From Porpolomopsis calyptriformis (Eukaryota > Basidiomycota > Agaricomycetes > Agaricales > Hygrophoraceae), in contig OX621164.1 of assembly GCA_951640195.1 (NCBI GenBank), positions 2,647,098-2,711,097 on the forward strand: 64,000 nucleotides of DNA, in the 5' to 3' direction. Below, piece after piece: positions 42,932 to 54,627 of this stretch. The notes under the pieces are model-generated. The model saw nothing but the letters and a program-made list of their open reading frames with translations, searched no databases and had not been told where the DNA came from. Both the position numbers and the translations under genes were made by a program. The first letter of the stretch is position 1. Each line of letters opens with the position of its first letter.

Positions 42932-43963
42932 TGTCATGATCCCAAACTGATTTGGTATCAAACTTAACCAAAGATCATGCATTCAGCAAGTAGCATCCAT
43001 AGCTCAAATATCCTTTATCTTATCTTATCTTATCTTATCTTAGATAAGATATCACTGTCCCTCACACATTATCTTATCTCAGATAAGATACACCACTATC
43101 TTTACTTATGCTATCTTATCATGGACAATAGCATTCTTCCCCATTATTCTCTGAGTCAGAATGACTCATATCCCATTTTTCTATTGTTCTGTCATCACTC
43201 CATTGTTCTCTGAGTCACTATGACTCATATTAATCTCCTCCATTGTTCTCCTCATTGTCTGACTCATAGTGAGTCACAATTCAAACTCCTCATTGTTCTT
43301 TTATCCATTGTTCTTATTTCCTATTGTTCTCACTGCCCATTGTTCTCAAACATATATAAAGGGCCCCCTTTTCACCAGTGAGGAGTTAAGTTCACTTCCA
43401 GTTCACTTTTACCCCACTTTATCCCCCCCCTCCCCCACTCTCCCCTTTCCCTTGAACTCACCCCTAGTACTCAGTACCTAGTACTACCTCTTATTGATAC
43501 TACTTGTCTGTAGTCAATACATCCAATCTAGTCTAGTCTATTAAGCTTATACCCTGTGTGATTTCGCCTAAGCCTTCTTACGTTAAGAACCAACTTAGGA
43601 ATCACCCCTTGACGTATTTCTGTAAGTTGAAGATAGCCACCGAGGACTATCTTATCTTACTTCAGCCCCTGCTTATTCATCACATTCTCTAAGTCTCAGT
43701 CCTTATTGGAGAGAGACCTCACTGTGATACGTATTCTTCTAAGTCAGCCGTTGACTTCATTCTTGCTCTCCCAGTCAATACTATCCATTAGGTTTGGATA
43801 GCCTGCTCATCTGTACATCCTAGCCAAGGATTACTTAAGCCCCATCAAAGGAGGAAGTGTCCATTACTCAATCAATTCACATCTCCCCCGAACAACTAGG
43901 ACTTACTTGATTAACGTACAACTCCAGTAGTTCTAGAAGTGAAGTATTTATATTTCACCTGAT
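42932..43963 (+). repeat. 3' LTR of the outer element
   Basis: This repeats 29807-30838 at the same length with no difference seen, including GATA, paired bZIP and TATA motifs. It is followed by the target duplication AGAGG and the continuation of the foldback array. Confidence 0.93.
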
Positions 43964-43968
43964 AGAGG

Positions 43969-44480
43969 ATAGTTTCATGGAACTATCTTATATGATACAG
44001 TTTCTAGACACCATCCTGCAAGCTAAGAGAATGGTTTTACAGAACCATCTTATATGATATAGGTTGTAGACACCATCCTGCAAGCTAAGAGGATGGTTTC
44101 ACAGAACTATCTTATATGATATAGTTTCTAGACACCATCCTGCAAGCTAAGAGAATAGTTTTACAGAACCATCTTATATGATATAGTTTCTAGACACTAT
44201 CCTGCAAGCTGAGAGGATGGTTTCACAGAACCATCTCATACCAGATGGTTTCAGAACACCATCCTGCAAGCTAAGAGGATGGTTTCAGGGAACCATCTTA
44301 TATGATATAGTTCCTAGACACTATCCTACTGGTTGAGGATAGTTTCTAGAGACCATCCCACAAGCTCAGAGGATGGTTTTATAGGACCATTTTATACCAT
44401 ATAGTTCCTAGAGACTATTTGTTCCCAGATAGTTTCTTGGCACTATCCTGCATAACCAGGAGATGGTGCCATGAAACCAT
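43969..44480 (-). repeat. Inverted array of the 62-bp unit, right part
   Basis: This continues the inverted array interrupted by the retroelement. Units recognisable as gacaccatcctgcaagctaa recur about every 62 bases (near 44008, 44070, 44132, 44194) and degrade towards 44480. They are reverse complements of the forward array units. Confidence 0.87.
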
Positions 44481-44620
44481 TTACTCTTATATAGTTCTGT
44501 TAAACTATTTTCCAGTCTCTGCATGCCCAGACAATCCTTTGTAAGATGGTCCCCTAAAACCATCCTACTCTCATATAATGGTTCCTATGCACCATCCGCT
44601 TGTTGTACACACATCAAAGT

Positions 44621-44673
44621 GAAATGTCGTGAACATTTCTTAGTGTGGGTATGTACACATTATATCAGCATAG
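44621..44673 (-). repeat. Right terminal inverted repeat of the foldback element
   Basis: Perfect reverse complements of the left terminus lie at 44645-44673 (29 bp) and 44621-44634 (14 bp). The host sequence starts after 44673. Confidence 0.85.
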
Positions 44674-45102
44674 TCAACGGGCCCTGCCCCATGATAGAAA
44701 AGTGATCGGGAATAGCCGAATTTGTCAAACAGTTTCAAGTGAGTGAAATTTCAGAAAAAAACACGAGTTAATGCTGAGGACGAGGTAGAATGGGTTGTAT
44801 TCCGAGCAAACAGCGATTTTTGGAGAACAGGTCGATGGAAAAAAAGTCTGACAAGTTGGAGTCACCGGTGGTGGAGAGTCCAGCACCATGGGTGAGAGGA
44901 CACAGGGTGTTTGTGCTAGAACAGGACGGCGTCGGTCGTTTTGTGGACTGGTAAGATACCCGGTTACGATAGCTTGCCAGGTCCGCTAACTTGAATCACA
45001 AGAGCTCGGGTATCCGTCGTCGTCAACAGCAATTTCCTTTTTAAGTTGAACTACCTTTTCTCTTCACCACGAGGCTCCAACGACCGTCGATGATTCCAAG
45101 GA
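44674..45102. other. Intergenic region upstream of the CSC1-like gene
   Basis: About 430 bases lie between the foldback element and the first ATG of the channel gene. No coding frame or repeat was recognised. It should contain the channel promoter, although no TATA box stands out. Confidence 0.45.
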
Positions 45103-48100
45103 ATGACAATCGTACATGAAAACCAACCAGTCTGCTTTGGCCACGGAATAGATGCTTCTGCTATAGGTCTCGTTGCTGCAGTAGTTTTACCTAGCGCTAT
45201 CGGTATTGTTTTATGGGTCAGATACCTCAATCGATCCCTCTCTCCTCTCTCATCTTTCCGCAATCCCAGATTCTGTTTGCCATCCTAAGACCGTATTTTC
45301 GTCAATTGTATGCATCAAGGGAGTGGTTCGTCCAGCAACAGTCAGTTCCACGCTCTCGTCCCTCTCCTCTCGGTACTCATCCTTCTCGAAGCCACCGCCC
45401 CCGTCCCTTACGCCTCACCCTTTGGGCGTTTCTCTTCCCTCACGTCCCTTTAGTCCCGCCAATTCCCACTGACGTCTCTGACGCCGGCACATCCCCTGCC
45501 GAAGATGTCCATCTTTTCCCTTCAGACGAACAACTCACCCAGCGCGCCCTTTGGATCGCCTTTCTTCTCGCTCTTGGTTGGACCGTTCTCGGTCTTGCCG
45601 GCGCCCTTCCACTTTATCTACTTTCCATCCCGTGTCTGGCACATATGCCGGTGCCTTCTCACTATACCGGCGTTGACTCCACTCTGCAAGACCTGAGCTT
45701 GCTTCGACTCTTACGACACTGGGATACCGGAATCACACATCTTTCGGGCTATGATGCCAGAGCCCTTCAAGCTCGAGATTCCAAATCTAATCTTCGAATC
45801 CGATTCATCGTATTGACCGCGTTGGCCATCGGGCTTGCTTTATTCCCAGCAGTCTACAAAATCTTGGAGGAATTCAACAAACTTGTTGCTTACCGACAAC
45901 GCTGGATCGACGTTCATTGTGGGGGTTTGGAAATGGCCTGGCTCAGTATCCGCCAGACACCTGGTTTCGTCGGTTGGGGCGAAAAACGTCTGAAAGACTT
46001 CATCTTAAAATCCGGTCTGAGCTCTTCCCTCGATTCAACCACAACCAAGAATGGTTCCCGGACACATCCAGACCACTCCCACCCCACCCAAAATGGCCAC
46101 AACGGTCACCACCCCTCTGCTTCCCAAGAAGGTGCAAAGCCCGAAGTCGACATCCAAAGTCTATTCTCCGTCGTGTAAGCCAAACCGTCCCTCTTCATTC
46201 TTCCACTCATTCCGTACCATAGAGACACTCAGCACCTCGCCCTTCTTATCGACGAACGAGACCAGATTCTCGAGAATCTCGAGATCGCGGAAACCAGATA
46301 CATATCTTCGTTCTGTCTCACAACCCCGGATCCGTCCATCGCTGACCTCCATCTTCCCCAACCACCCGAAGAGCCCACTCGACCCTACATAAGTCGACCT
46401 CGTGCACTAGGGGTACGTTCCCTCTCGTTCTTCACCACCTCTTCCTAAATCCAAACCTCCAGGGGCGTCGTCCACGCAGGGCCGTAAACCCTGCTTACGC
46501 ATCATCCTCTCTTGCCCCAACATCCTTCGTGGCCCCGTCTCAATACTATAAGCTTCGCAACGTCGAGGGTGTTAGCGGTGGAAGATTCGTGGGAAATCCT
46601 TCCCTATCAGATTCTATCCAATCCCGAATCGTTGGAAGCCGTTTCCAAGAAGGGAGCTCCGGCAAGCTGCCTCTAGGAAGTCACGTGCCATTGCGGAATA
46701 TTGGCAAGGCCCGATATCTGCCCCAAATCCCAGACTTCAGCCGACATGGGCCGAACCATACAACGGACAACAGCATTGATGAATTCGGAGGGCAGCACCT
46801 AGATCATTCTTGGCGGGGGGAAGAGATGGAACAGGTAGATGATGAATGGGTCGATCTGTCCCAACATAGCCCATCTGAGTTTGAAAGCGATTTCAACGGG
46901 ACACCACCAGCCGGCCCAAGTGTCAGGAGACGGCCAAAGAAAGAGGTCCAGATACTGGCACCTAATAGAGAAACCTTTCCGTTGAGAACCAAAGAGGAAA
47001 ATGTGGAAACCGTGATTCCTCCCCCCCACCTCCGGCTCCAGCCACAGGGTCCTTTTGTACGTCCTTTGTCGGGCATCAACCACGAAGACCTCGGTGCAGT
47101 CTATAACGACATCAGCCAATGGAGATCCAAGTTGAAAGCTATCAACGCCGAGATCATGGAAGCTCAGCGAGAAAGCTACAATGATATCGCTGTTGGCGCT
47201 CACATCAAGGGTTGGTTGCTCGTCGGACGAGGTTTGCGTTTTCTTCCGCGTGTCCAATTTATAGAGGGGAGAGCGAAAGAAGATATACGATGGGATGTGT
47301 TGCAAAATGAGCGGACCGTGTGGGATTCGATCGTCCTTTGGACCGTTGTTGCGTTCACGACGGTACTTCTCGCCGCTGGTTGTAAGTGTGGCATTGTCAG
47401 ACCCCTGATAAAGCTCACATTCATTTCTAGTAACCGCTGCAGTGGGACTCGCATTAAGCACGGCTCCAGATGTTGCCCATACCATTCCCTTTTTACGCCC
47501 TCTCACAACTAGTAATGATTTAGTCTCCGGACTCGCCACATCACTCGCCCCCGCTGTTGCCGCTGTCCTATTTGTCACCTTCACCATCGCCCTCATTAAT
47601 TGTCAGTCTGGGTGTTCGACCGTTATCATGTCGCTTTCATTTCTGACCCCATTGATTTTTCCAGGGGCTGGCAACGTCTATGGATCTGTTTCCATTTCCA
47701 AGGGCCGTTTGATCGTTTTTAAAACCATGTTTTTCATTCTCGCTACCTTCGCCGGCACTGGATTGATCGTCGTCGGGGCGCTAATTTTCGCTATACAAGC
47801 CTTTAGCGCAGGTGATCGGCCGGAGATAGAAGTGGCTAATGGCGCCATTTATATGGGTGCATTTGTGTTATCTATCATCGTCACTGCGGCCATAATCTCT
47901 CCAGCACTTCTAATGCTTCAACCGTTCCGTTTATGGCATATCCTTCGCGCTGAAAAACATGCCATTACCCCTCGGCAACGTTTTCGAGGTAATGTGGCAA
48001 TTAATTTTTTTTTGTTATATATATCCTGATGTTTTCTGCAGCCATATACCCTAGATCGTACAATCCATCTTTTGCTACCGGAACTTGCATACTGGCAGTC

Positions 48101-49036
48101 ATCTTTGCCTCTACATTCTCTCTAATCTTTCCGCTCGTTGGCCCGGCAGTTGCTATTTTACTCTTCTTGACGTTGATCGGTGAGCTTTCTTTGTGCGACA
48201 AAGAAGGACCCTATTTGAAGTTTGATCACAGCGCATCGATATCTCGTTGGCTATGTATATGTCCGAACCTACTCACAAACTGGTGGCCTTTTGCAGATCT
48301 GGTTATTACGGCGACTCGGAACACTTCTCTCATTACAACCTCTTCTTCTTGGTTTAATCCTTCTCAGCAGAGAGTTCTGGATTGAAGGCGGGATCCTCGT
48401 TGGGAGCGGCATACTAACCGCCGTTTTCGTCGAAAGTTATACCCACTGGAAGATGAGACTTCCTGGACGGAACTCATTGAGCCCGATCACAAGGGATTCG
48501 CTAGACGCGTTTTCGTCCGAGGCGAAACTCGTCGGGCCAAAAGACATTGACGAAGAAACTACCAGTTTGGTCAGCTCAGCGAGGGCACCCAGGGCTCGTG
48601 GATCGATGGCGTCGGTCCTCGAAATGATGTCATTAACACTTGCTGTCATGCCACCACCGTCACCTCATCGGGGACTTATACCTTTACGTTCGTCATTGAC
48701 ATCTGCAGCTGAAATTCTAGCTCACTCTCACCTTTTTCAGAAACTGAAACGCTGGACGATCTGACCGCGACAGAGCGAGCTGCGCGAACCCATCCTGATG
48801 CCCCTCCTCATCTTCCTCCGTTACCATTCACAGACCATGCAGAAGACATGGCTGGGATACTCTATGCACCCGAACTCATCGCACCACCGCCGATCATTTG
48901 GCTACCAAATGACGTTGCATGCGTAGCCCGCTCAGAGGCGTATGATCTGCAGAAATACCACGAATTGGGGGCGACCCTGGACGTCAGAACGAAGGAAGAC
49001 GTACCTTCCCAGAGAGCGTCGCCATCCAACTCATAG
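45103..49036 (+). CDS. CSC1/TMEM63-like calcium-permeable osmosensitive channel
   Basis: This large multi-exon membrane protein resembles the fungal CSC1/RSN1/OSCA group of osmotically or mechanically gated cation channels. An N-terminal helix (IGLVAAVVLPSAIGIVLW) is spliced to LFAILRPYFRQLYASREWFV. Next come WAFLFPHVPLVPPIPTDVSD, further helices (ALWIAFLLALGWTVLGLAGA) and a cytosolic part with RFIVLTALAIGLALFPAVYK and YRQRWIDVHCGG. A disordered insert follows. The C-terminal half has several helices, including APDVAHTIPFLRPL, SGLATSLAPAVAAVLFV, RLIVFKTMFFILATFAG and YNPSFATGTCILAVIFAS. The tail is acidic, serine-rich and ends at 49036. About ten short introns. The family assignment comes from the layout of the membrane regions and is less certain than for the enzymes; it may be a diverged basidiomycete-specific branch. 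Confidence 0.68.
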
Positions 49037-49349
49037 ACTTGTTTTTTTTTTTTTTTTTTTGGTTTTCTTGTAATAACCTTGGCGTAAACGTTTTGGACTG
49101 ACTCTTTCTCGGAGTACTCACGACGATTAATGATGTACTTTTATAGTAGTATTATGACGAACTCTAGGCTGCCCGACTCGTGATATTTCTAACAAATCTT
49201 CAGACTCGACCGGGATGGCCTGGCATGTTCTTATCATCTGCTTGGCGAGGGCAAAGTATTACCTACACTTGTATGCTTCTCAACCAATGGATTTCTTATA
49301 AGCCGATTACGTTCGGTGCATTCAATCCGCATCTTTGCCCCGCCCTAAA

Positions 49350-52300
49350 ATGAGGGGTGGAAGTACTCTTCAAATCGTGGTCACGGCGATATCGTCCGTA
49401 TCATTGGTAGCCTCGGGTAGCGACATTGGCACATCGACATTCACCGCTCCGGGGGTTTTCCCCACGTCGTTGTATTCCCAGTACTACAACTCGCCGACAG
49501 CTACATCGGCTCAAGTGCAACCTGTGATTTCAGACCCGGTTAATGTAAGTCTACTTGGGACGCTTTATTTTCCGCTCAATTCCCTCATAAACTTACAACA
49601 GCACAAAATCTACCCATTCTCCTTGACCAACCCAAACACCATTCCTTTAGTTGATACGGTCGATCCCCACCCTTTGCCGCAAAAAGCATCCCCGTCCAGG
49701 CTTTACGCAGAAGCCTATGCTCAAATACTCTCGATCGCGTCCAACCCGGTTTATGGGAACGACAGTTGTGGACAATGTCTGGCCGGCCTTGAGGTTGCCA
49801 AGTTCCTCGCACTGGCCGCACCCCAAGAAGGGCCGGCCCTGACCGTGGCTTTGTGCCAATTCTTCAAATTTTCGACTAAATGCGAACAGACTTATGGTAA
49901 ATTCGCCTATGGCGCGATCATCACCCAGGTCGTTTCCAATGCCAATGTCGGAGGACTGGATGGTCAGGTATTTGTCTCCGTGTGCATATGGGATGATATC
50001 TGCGGTCACTGACGGGGGGGAACCCGTTGGGAGTAATAGTATCTCTGTCAAAACTTCCTCAAATTATGTTCTCGCCCGCACACCACGCCCCTAAACTTGA
50101 CCGGCTGGTTCGCAAAGCCAAAGCCTAACCCTCTCCCTCCTCCGAAACAGCCCAGCGGACAGCGACTCAAAGTCCTTCATATCTCTGATTTCCATCTGGA
50201 TCCCAGTCCGTGTCTCCTATCGTCCTGATACTTTATGTTTATTCTGAATTCTGTCTTCTTCTCTGGTAACCGGTAGGGTACGCCACGGGTTCTGAAGCCA
50301 ATTGCACCAAGGGTTTGTGTTGCCGTACAAACAACTTCAATTCACAAAGCCCAAACGCCACCCTATCTCCCGCTCCACGATATGGAGCCTTTAGCTGGTA
50401 TGTCGGGAATTATGGGACTGCTGTTGTCGACAAAACATTCACTCGCGTGCCTGTTTTCCTCTCATAGTGACTCACCCTTTGCTCTTGTCTCGTCCGCGTT
50501 AGAGGCCATTCCGGCACTTGCAGGAACGCGAGATACGGGTTTTGCCTGGACCGTGTACACAGGCGATCTGGTTTCCCACGACCCGGAAAATCAACTATCG
50601 AGGTAATGGAGATCCAATGCATCCTGTTGCGCTTATTATTCATGCGACACCATAGGGACTTCGTGATGTATACGGAGGCACGTCGATTCTCTTGTTAAAA
50701 GGGCTTTTCCCTGATGCTCGTGAATAGACTACTTTGTACGATCTGTTCAAGCGCACTCTCGGTTCTGGACCGGTCTATGCCGCTCTGGGTAACCACGATA
50801 GTTATAACCAGTTCGTATTCGAAATCAAATGATCGCGATTCGAAGCACCTAATCGAGTGTCGCAGGGCACAAGATGCTCCGCACTCACTCGGACATCGTC
50901 TCGGGAACCAATTTAGCTGGTATGTTTCGTTTGGGCATCTCCGAATGTCCCTCATTATTTCATTATTTTTTCGGGAACAGGAATTATGAGCACCTGTCTT
51001 CCCTTTGGAACCACGAGGGTTGGCTTCCCAAAGTCGCAGTTGAACTGGCACGGACTCACTATGCGGCTTATATGGTCCGGCGTCAAGATGGTCTACGAGT
51101 GATCACCCTGAACACCGATTTATGTAAGTTTCACCAAGACTCCTGTCACTTTCTACGTGTCCTTATATATGATGTGGTTTCTCAGGGTATAGGTATGAAT
51201 GAATACTTGGAATCGTTCCCCTTATTGCTGACCCTCGAGCCTAACACAGATCTAACTATTTCAATTACATTAATATGACGAATCCGGATGTCTCTGGTTT
51301 GTTGAGATTCTTGACAGACGAGCTGCAAGATGCAGAGGATGCAGGGGGTCGAGGTACGTCGTTGCGACATGAGGAACATTCTTGATGAAAGATCTCGCCC
51401 GCCAGTCTGGATTGTGGGACATGTCCTTTCTGGATGGGATGGCACCAATCCACTCCTCAACCCGACGGATCTCTGTAAGCTCAAGTTATTCAGATCTTGT
51501 ATTTCCTTGCTCATGACTCGTTTTCGCTAGTTTACCAAATGTACATAATTTGTTTTGTATACGACTTGAGTATTACTGATGGTCTTTTTGTAGTGTCGAT
51601 CGTTACTCACCCCACGTTATTGCAAGTAAGCCATTTATTTCCCTTGATTTCAGGGGACAGTTCACCTCGTCCTACTAGATATTTTCTATGGTCATACCCA
51701 TGAGGACCAGATTTCGGTATGCCATGAATGAATTTCACACCATAGATCTATATTAAACATGTTTGTTCCCAGATTTTCTACGCCAACAATGCCACGAATG
51801 TTAGTGCCCTGACTGCGCAAACAGTCGCTTGGGTAAGTTATAACAGTTGTGTTTTTGGCATGTCTGTTAACTGATCACCCAAGATTGGTCCTTCTCTGAC
51901 TCCTTTGACAAATTTGAACTCTGGTTTCCGAGTTTATGAAGTTGACTCCGCCGCGAGTATCATTCGCGTTCTTTTGGTTCCTTCGACTGTTCTGACTGTC
52001 CTGTTTTAGACATTTGACATCGTGGACGCTCACACGTATGTATTTACTGATCGATTTAGAGGTGAAGCTCTCTGAGCTAAAGTAACTTGACAGTTGGAGG
52101 AGTGACGTGAGCACTTTCCCTGGGCTTGATGGACAAACGCAATTCGGGCCGTCATTTTCATACGAGTACAGCACTCGGGAGACCTACGGCGAGACTATTA
52201 CAAGTTGGGGAGCAAACGACCCATTGAATGCGACCTGGTGGCACTTGGTCACAGAAGGTTCGGCACCATACCGGCATCTGCAAATATAGCGTGGTTGACC

Positions 52301-52544
52301 TTGCCATTTCATCTAGCTATGGAAGCAAATTCTTCTCTTGTCGCGGTGAGCAAATACGCTTTCGGCTAGATTATGGTTGTTATATTGCGATTCTCAGGCG
52401 TTCAATACCTTCCAAGGCAAAAGCTCTAAAATGACACCTCCCTGCACGGGGGAGTGCATCCCTGCTAAGATCTGCTATATGCGAAGTGGTTCCGCGAGCC
52501 TGGCGCAACAAAATTGTCCTTCAGGCTTCGGATCGGTGCAATGA
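49350..52544 (+). CDS. Acid sphingomyelinase-like phosphodiesterase
   Basis: This is a secreted calcineurin-like metallophosphoesterase of the acid-sphingomyelinase group. ATG 49350 opens a signal-peptide-like stretch. A saposin-like cysteine-rich region follows (YGNDSCGQCLAGLEVAKFLAL, CQFFKFSTKCEQTYG). The catalytic domain runs over many exons: LKVLHISDFHLDPRY (first metal ligands), TVYTGDLVSHDP, VYAALGNHDSYNQ, WNHEGWLPKVAVELARTHYA, VWIVGHVLSGWDG and IFYGHTHEDQISIFYAN (metal histidines). Then FGPSFSYEYSTRETYG leads into a cysteine-containing tail ending at 52544. All expected D, N and H metal-site motifs are visible. Splice sites in the middle (50600-51800) were read approximately. The enzyme probably acts on sphingomyelin-like lipids outside the cell or in the vacuole. 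Confidence 0.87.
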
Positions 52545-52728
52545 ACAAGGAAATGTAGCCTCGGACGGTTATTTCTTGATACGAAGGAAGTGTCACGATG
52601 TCGCCAGCATTTTTCTGTGCCTGGGGGGTTCGTGATGGACAAACCTCCTTCTGTAATTCCAAGTTTCAAGGTGTAATTGCAGCTAAATCTGTCTTGTCAA
52701 CTACAATTGTGCCTAAAAAATCCGAATG

Positions 52729-53378
52729 TCATGATTCTGTAAAGAATCCACTCAACCAGGCAGCCTCTTTCGCCATCTCCTCAACCCCCCTTGGGGTACG
52801 ATCTTCATCTCCATCAACCTTCAATGGCCGCGCCTGACCTTGGACAGCACCGTCCAACTCGCGGCCTAATGATCCTTCAGCACGTTCTATTGCAGGATAG
52901 ACGTCATCGTTCCTGTTTGCAAAGTAATCTCCTTCTAACTTGCGGGGAAGGACATGAAAGTGAACGTGTGGAACAGATTGACCGGCGGCTTGACCATCCT
53001 AAGGTTTTTTGTTATTAAGTGTGAGTCGCTCAGGCCAGATGATCGATGACAGCAATCAGACAATAACCTGGCAAGCCACTGTTAGCCCGTCGGCGTTGTA
53101 AGCGCGCTCGACGACACGGCCGACATGCTGGACGGAAGTCATGAGAGAGGCGAGCTCGGGCGCAGTCAAATCTGTTAGGCGGGGAACGGGCCTTGTGGGT
53201 ACGACCAGCACATCTTTTTTTATTTCGATGATTGATGTTAGTATTTGCCGGTCCTCTAAGATGGTGTCTTACGCCCTGGTACGATCGGCTTGAGGTTCAC
53301 GATGGCATAGGTCAGTGTTGAACGGTAGAAAACCTGCCGGGTAACTTCGATGGTCGAAAATAGCACTGTGCTGGTCAT
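52729..53378 (-). CDS. HNT2: HIT-family dinucleoside polyphosphate hydrolase (FHIT/HNT2 type)
   Basis: This cleaves Ap3A/Ap4A-type dinucleotides. From ATG 53378: TVLFSTIEVTRQVFYRSTL and YAIVNLKPIVPG, an intron, then VLVVPTRPVPRLTDLTAPEL, QHVGRVVERAYNADGLTVACQ-type core, a second intron, and DGQAAGQSVPHVHFHVLPRK. The last carries the histidine triad H-V-H-F-H with the upstream Gln-Ser of the FHIT subfamily. The C-terminus carries an insert typical of fungal HNT2 and ends at 52729. It is intact with two or three short introns and converges with the sphingomyelinase gene. Confidence 0.9.
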
Positions 53379-53462
53379 GGTGAAAGTTGGAACATGTGGC
53401 AACGTTTGACTTGGAGCAATTACGAAAATCTAGTATCCGGCAAGCATACATGGTCGTATTCA

Positions 53463-54186
53463 CTACCTGAGTAACGCGTAAGGGACAAGAGTCGAATACT
53501 GTGTGTTTAGGTTGTACGACAATGCCACGACGCGTTGCAACTCGCCGCAATTGACCCAATTTGAAAACGGGATACGAGTCTGGAAGAAAGTGGTGAATAT
53601 GGGACACTGATGGGGAGATGCTGTTGAGAAATCGACAATGCGGATGCCATTTCCCATCAGGACGAAATGCCGAGGGTCCAACAGGTTTCCATGATTCACG
53701 CCCGCTTTGTGTAGCTGACCGACACTCAGCACGACGAGCCGGCTGTGAGGAAACAAGCGCGTACACTTTAATTTTGGAGGCAATGAACGGGGATGTAACT
53801 TACTAAAATTCCCGTATATCCAGTGGCATGGGGCCAGTACAATACTCCATCAACAGACACGCGCAGTGCCGTTTCCCTCGAAAATACCCATAGATGCGTG
53901 GCACAACAGTTCCTTGAAGTGGGAACAGCTGATTCATGTAGAATCCCACCTCTCTCTCGAGACTTTCCCGCTGGGCTGATCCACGAGCGAGTTTGACAAT
54001 GCATGTAAACCCGTGAGTGACGAGATAGACTAGGTATACATGGTTCTTGATGCGTGAGATGACAAGAGCGGTAATATGTACTCCTGTTGGATATCTGCCC
54101 ATCGGCAACCGCATTTGAAGGGTATTGTTGCGGAAGATGAGGGTGAGGGTAGCCATGGAGGTGACTTTCGGAATGAAAGACACCAT
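53463..54186 (-). CDS. Small pseudokinase-like protein, copy 1
   Basis: The first exon includes CIVKLARGSAQRESLEREVG, where a VxK lysine and a Glu of a kinase N-lobe can be seen, and then QGTVVPRIYGYFRGKRHCAC followed by LLMEYCTGPMPLDIRE. An intron at about 53757-53816 leads to LSVGQLHKAGVNHGNLLDPR and GNGIRIVDFSTAS. The catalytic loop has His-Gly-Asn instead of His-Arg-Asp, and the metal motif is Asp-Phe-Ser rather than DFG. The protein stops soon after CGELQR, so most of the C-lobe is absent. It is probably inactive as a kinase. It pairs with a close relative at 54628-55308. The start is approximate; the first 50 residues lack similarity to the other copy. Confidence 0.65.
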
Positions 54187-54204
54187 CCCAGCTTAAGTAC
54201 ATAG

Positions 54205-54346
54205 CGAACTGTTGATAACTGTGCAGCTTGGTGTGCAGCTTGGGTGTCTGAGCGTGCTGGTCGAATTCCATTTACCATAAATGGTAATCCGAAGCGCGCT
54301 TGGGAACCAAAGCTGCACACCAAGCTGCACAGTTATCAACAGTTCG
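54205..54346. repeat. 37-bp perfect inverted repeat, possible foldback/MITE
   Basis: The 37 bases at 54205-54241 are exactly the reverse complement of 54310-54346. About 68 bases lie between them, including the near-palindrome CCATTTACCATAAATGG. It lies just upstream of pseudokinase copy 1. No flanking duplication was identified. Confidence 0.85.
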
Positions 54347-54627
54347 TACGACCGCCCTTGGCCCAGTCTAAGAGGATTACCAGGTCGCATTCTTCATACG
54401 TGCGTCAACTCACCCGACTGTAGGATTTTTCTAGTCGCGCGGCCGGACGGAATGCATGGTCGCATCAGCCTAATTATTGATGTGAAATGGTAAAGAAAAA
54501 ATACAGCCGAAGGTATTAGGAATAGGCATGGCAATGTAGAGATAAAGATATCTCATGCAATGCTTTTTTTCAACCAGAATTTCAAAGAAATATGCGCCGT
54601 ACGATCTCTATCACTTGAGCAATGTGC

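Larger units (their letters stand above)
29807..43963 (+). mobile_element. Composite Ty3-type LTR retroelement (outer element)
   Basis: A 14,157-bp insertion is bounded by 1032-bp LTRs (29807-30838 and 42932-43963) that look identical wherever compared. It is flanked by the 5-bp duplication AGAGG (29802-29806 and 43964-43968). The target is the foldback array: joining the flanks restores an intact repeat unit. Interior order: candidate primer-binding site, gag-protease ORF cut at 33243, a complete second element (33244-39924), a fragment of an older second element (39925-40539), the integrase C-terminus of the outer element, and two further ORFs. Reverse transcriptase, RNase H and most of the integrase core are missing, so it cannot be autonomous. 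No clear polypurine tract precedes the 3' LTR. Confidence 0.9.
28287..44673. mobile_element. Foldback element with long inverted repeats, interrupted by a nested LTR retroelement
   Basis: A 29-bp sequence at 28287-28315 is repeated exactly as its reverse complement at 44645-44673. A second 14-bp block (28327-28340 and 44621-44634) is also perfectly inverted at nearly the same spacing. Inside the termini, arrays of a 62-bp unit face each other: forward at about 28447-29190 and inverted at about 29520-29801 plus 43969-44480. Removing the nested retroelement leaves a roughly 2.2-kb element made almost entirely of inverted repeats around a 300-bp centre. No transposase frame and no target-site duplication were found. 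It is therefore probably a non-autonomous DNA transposon or foldback of unknown superfamily. A segmental inverted duplication is a less likely alternative. Confidence 0.75.

Noticed and set aside
49042..49062. Run of about 18 T after the CSC1-like gene
   Set aside because: Simple homopolymer near the 3' end; no terminator or RNA gene structure around it.
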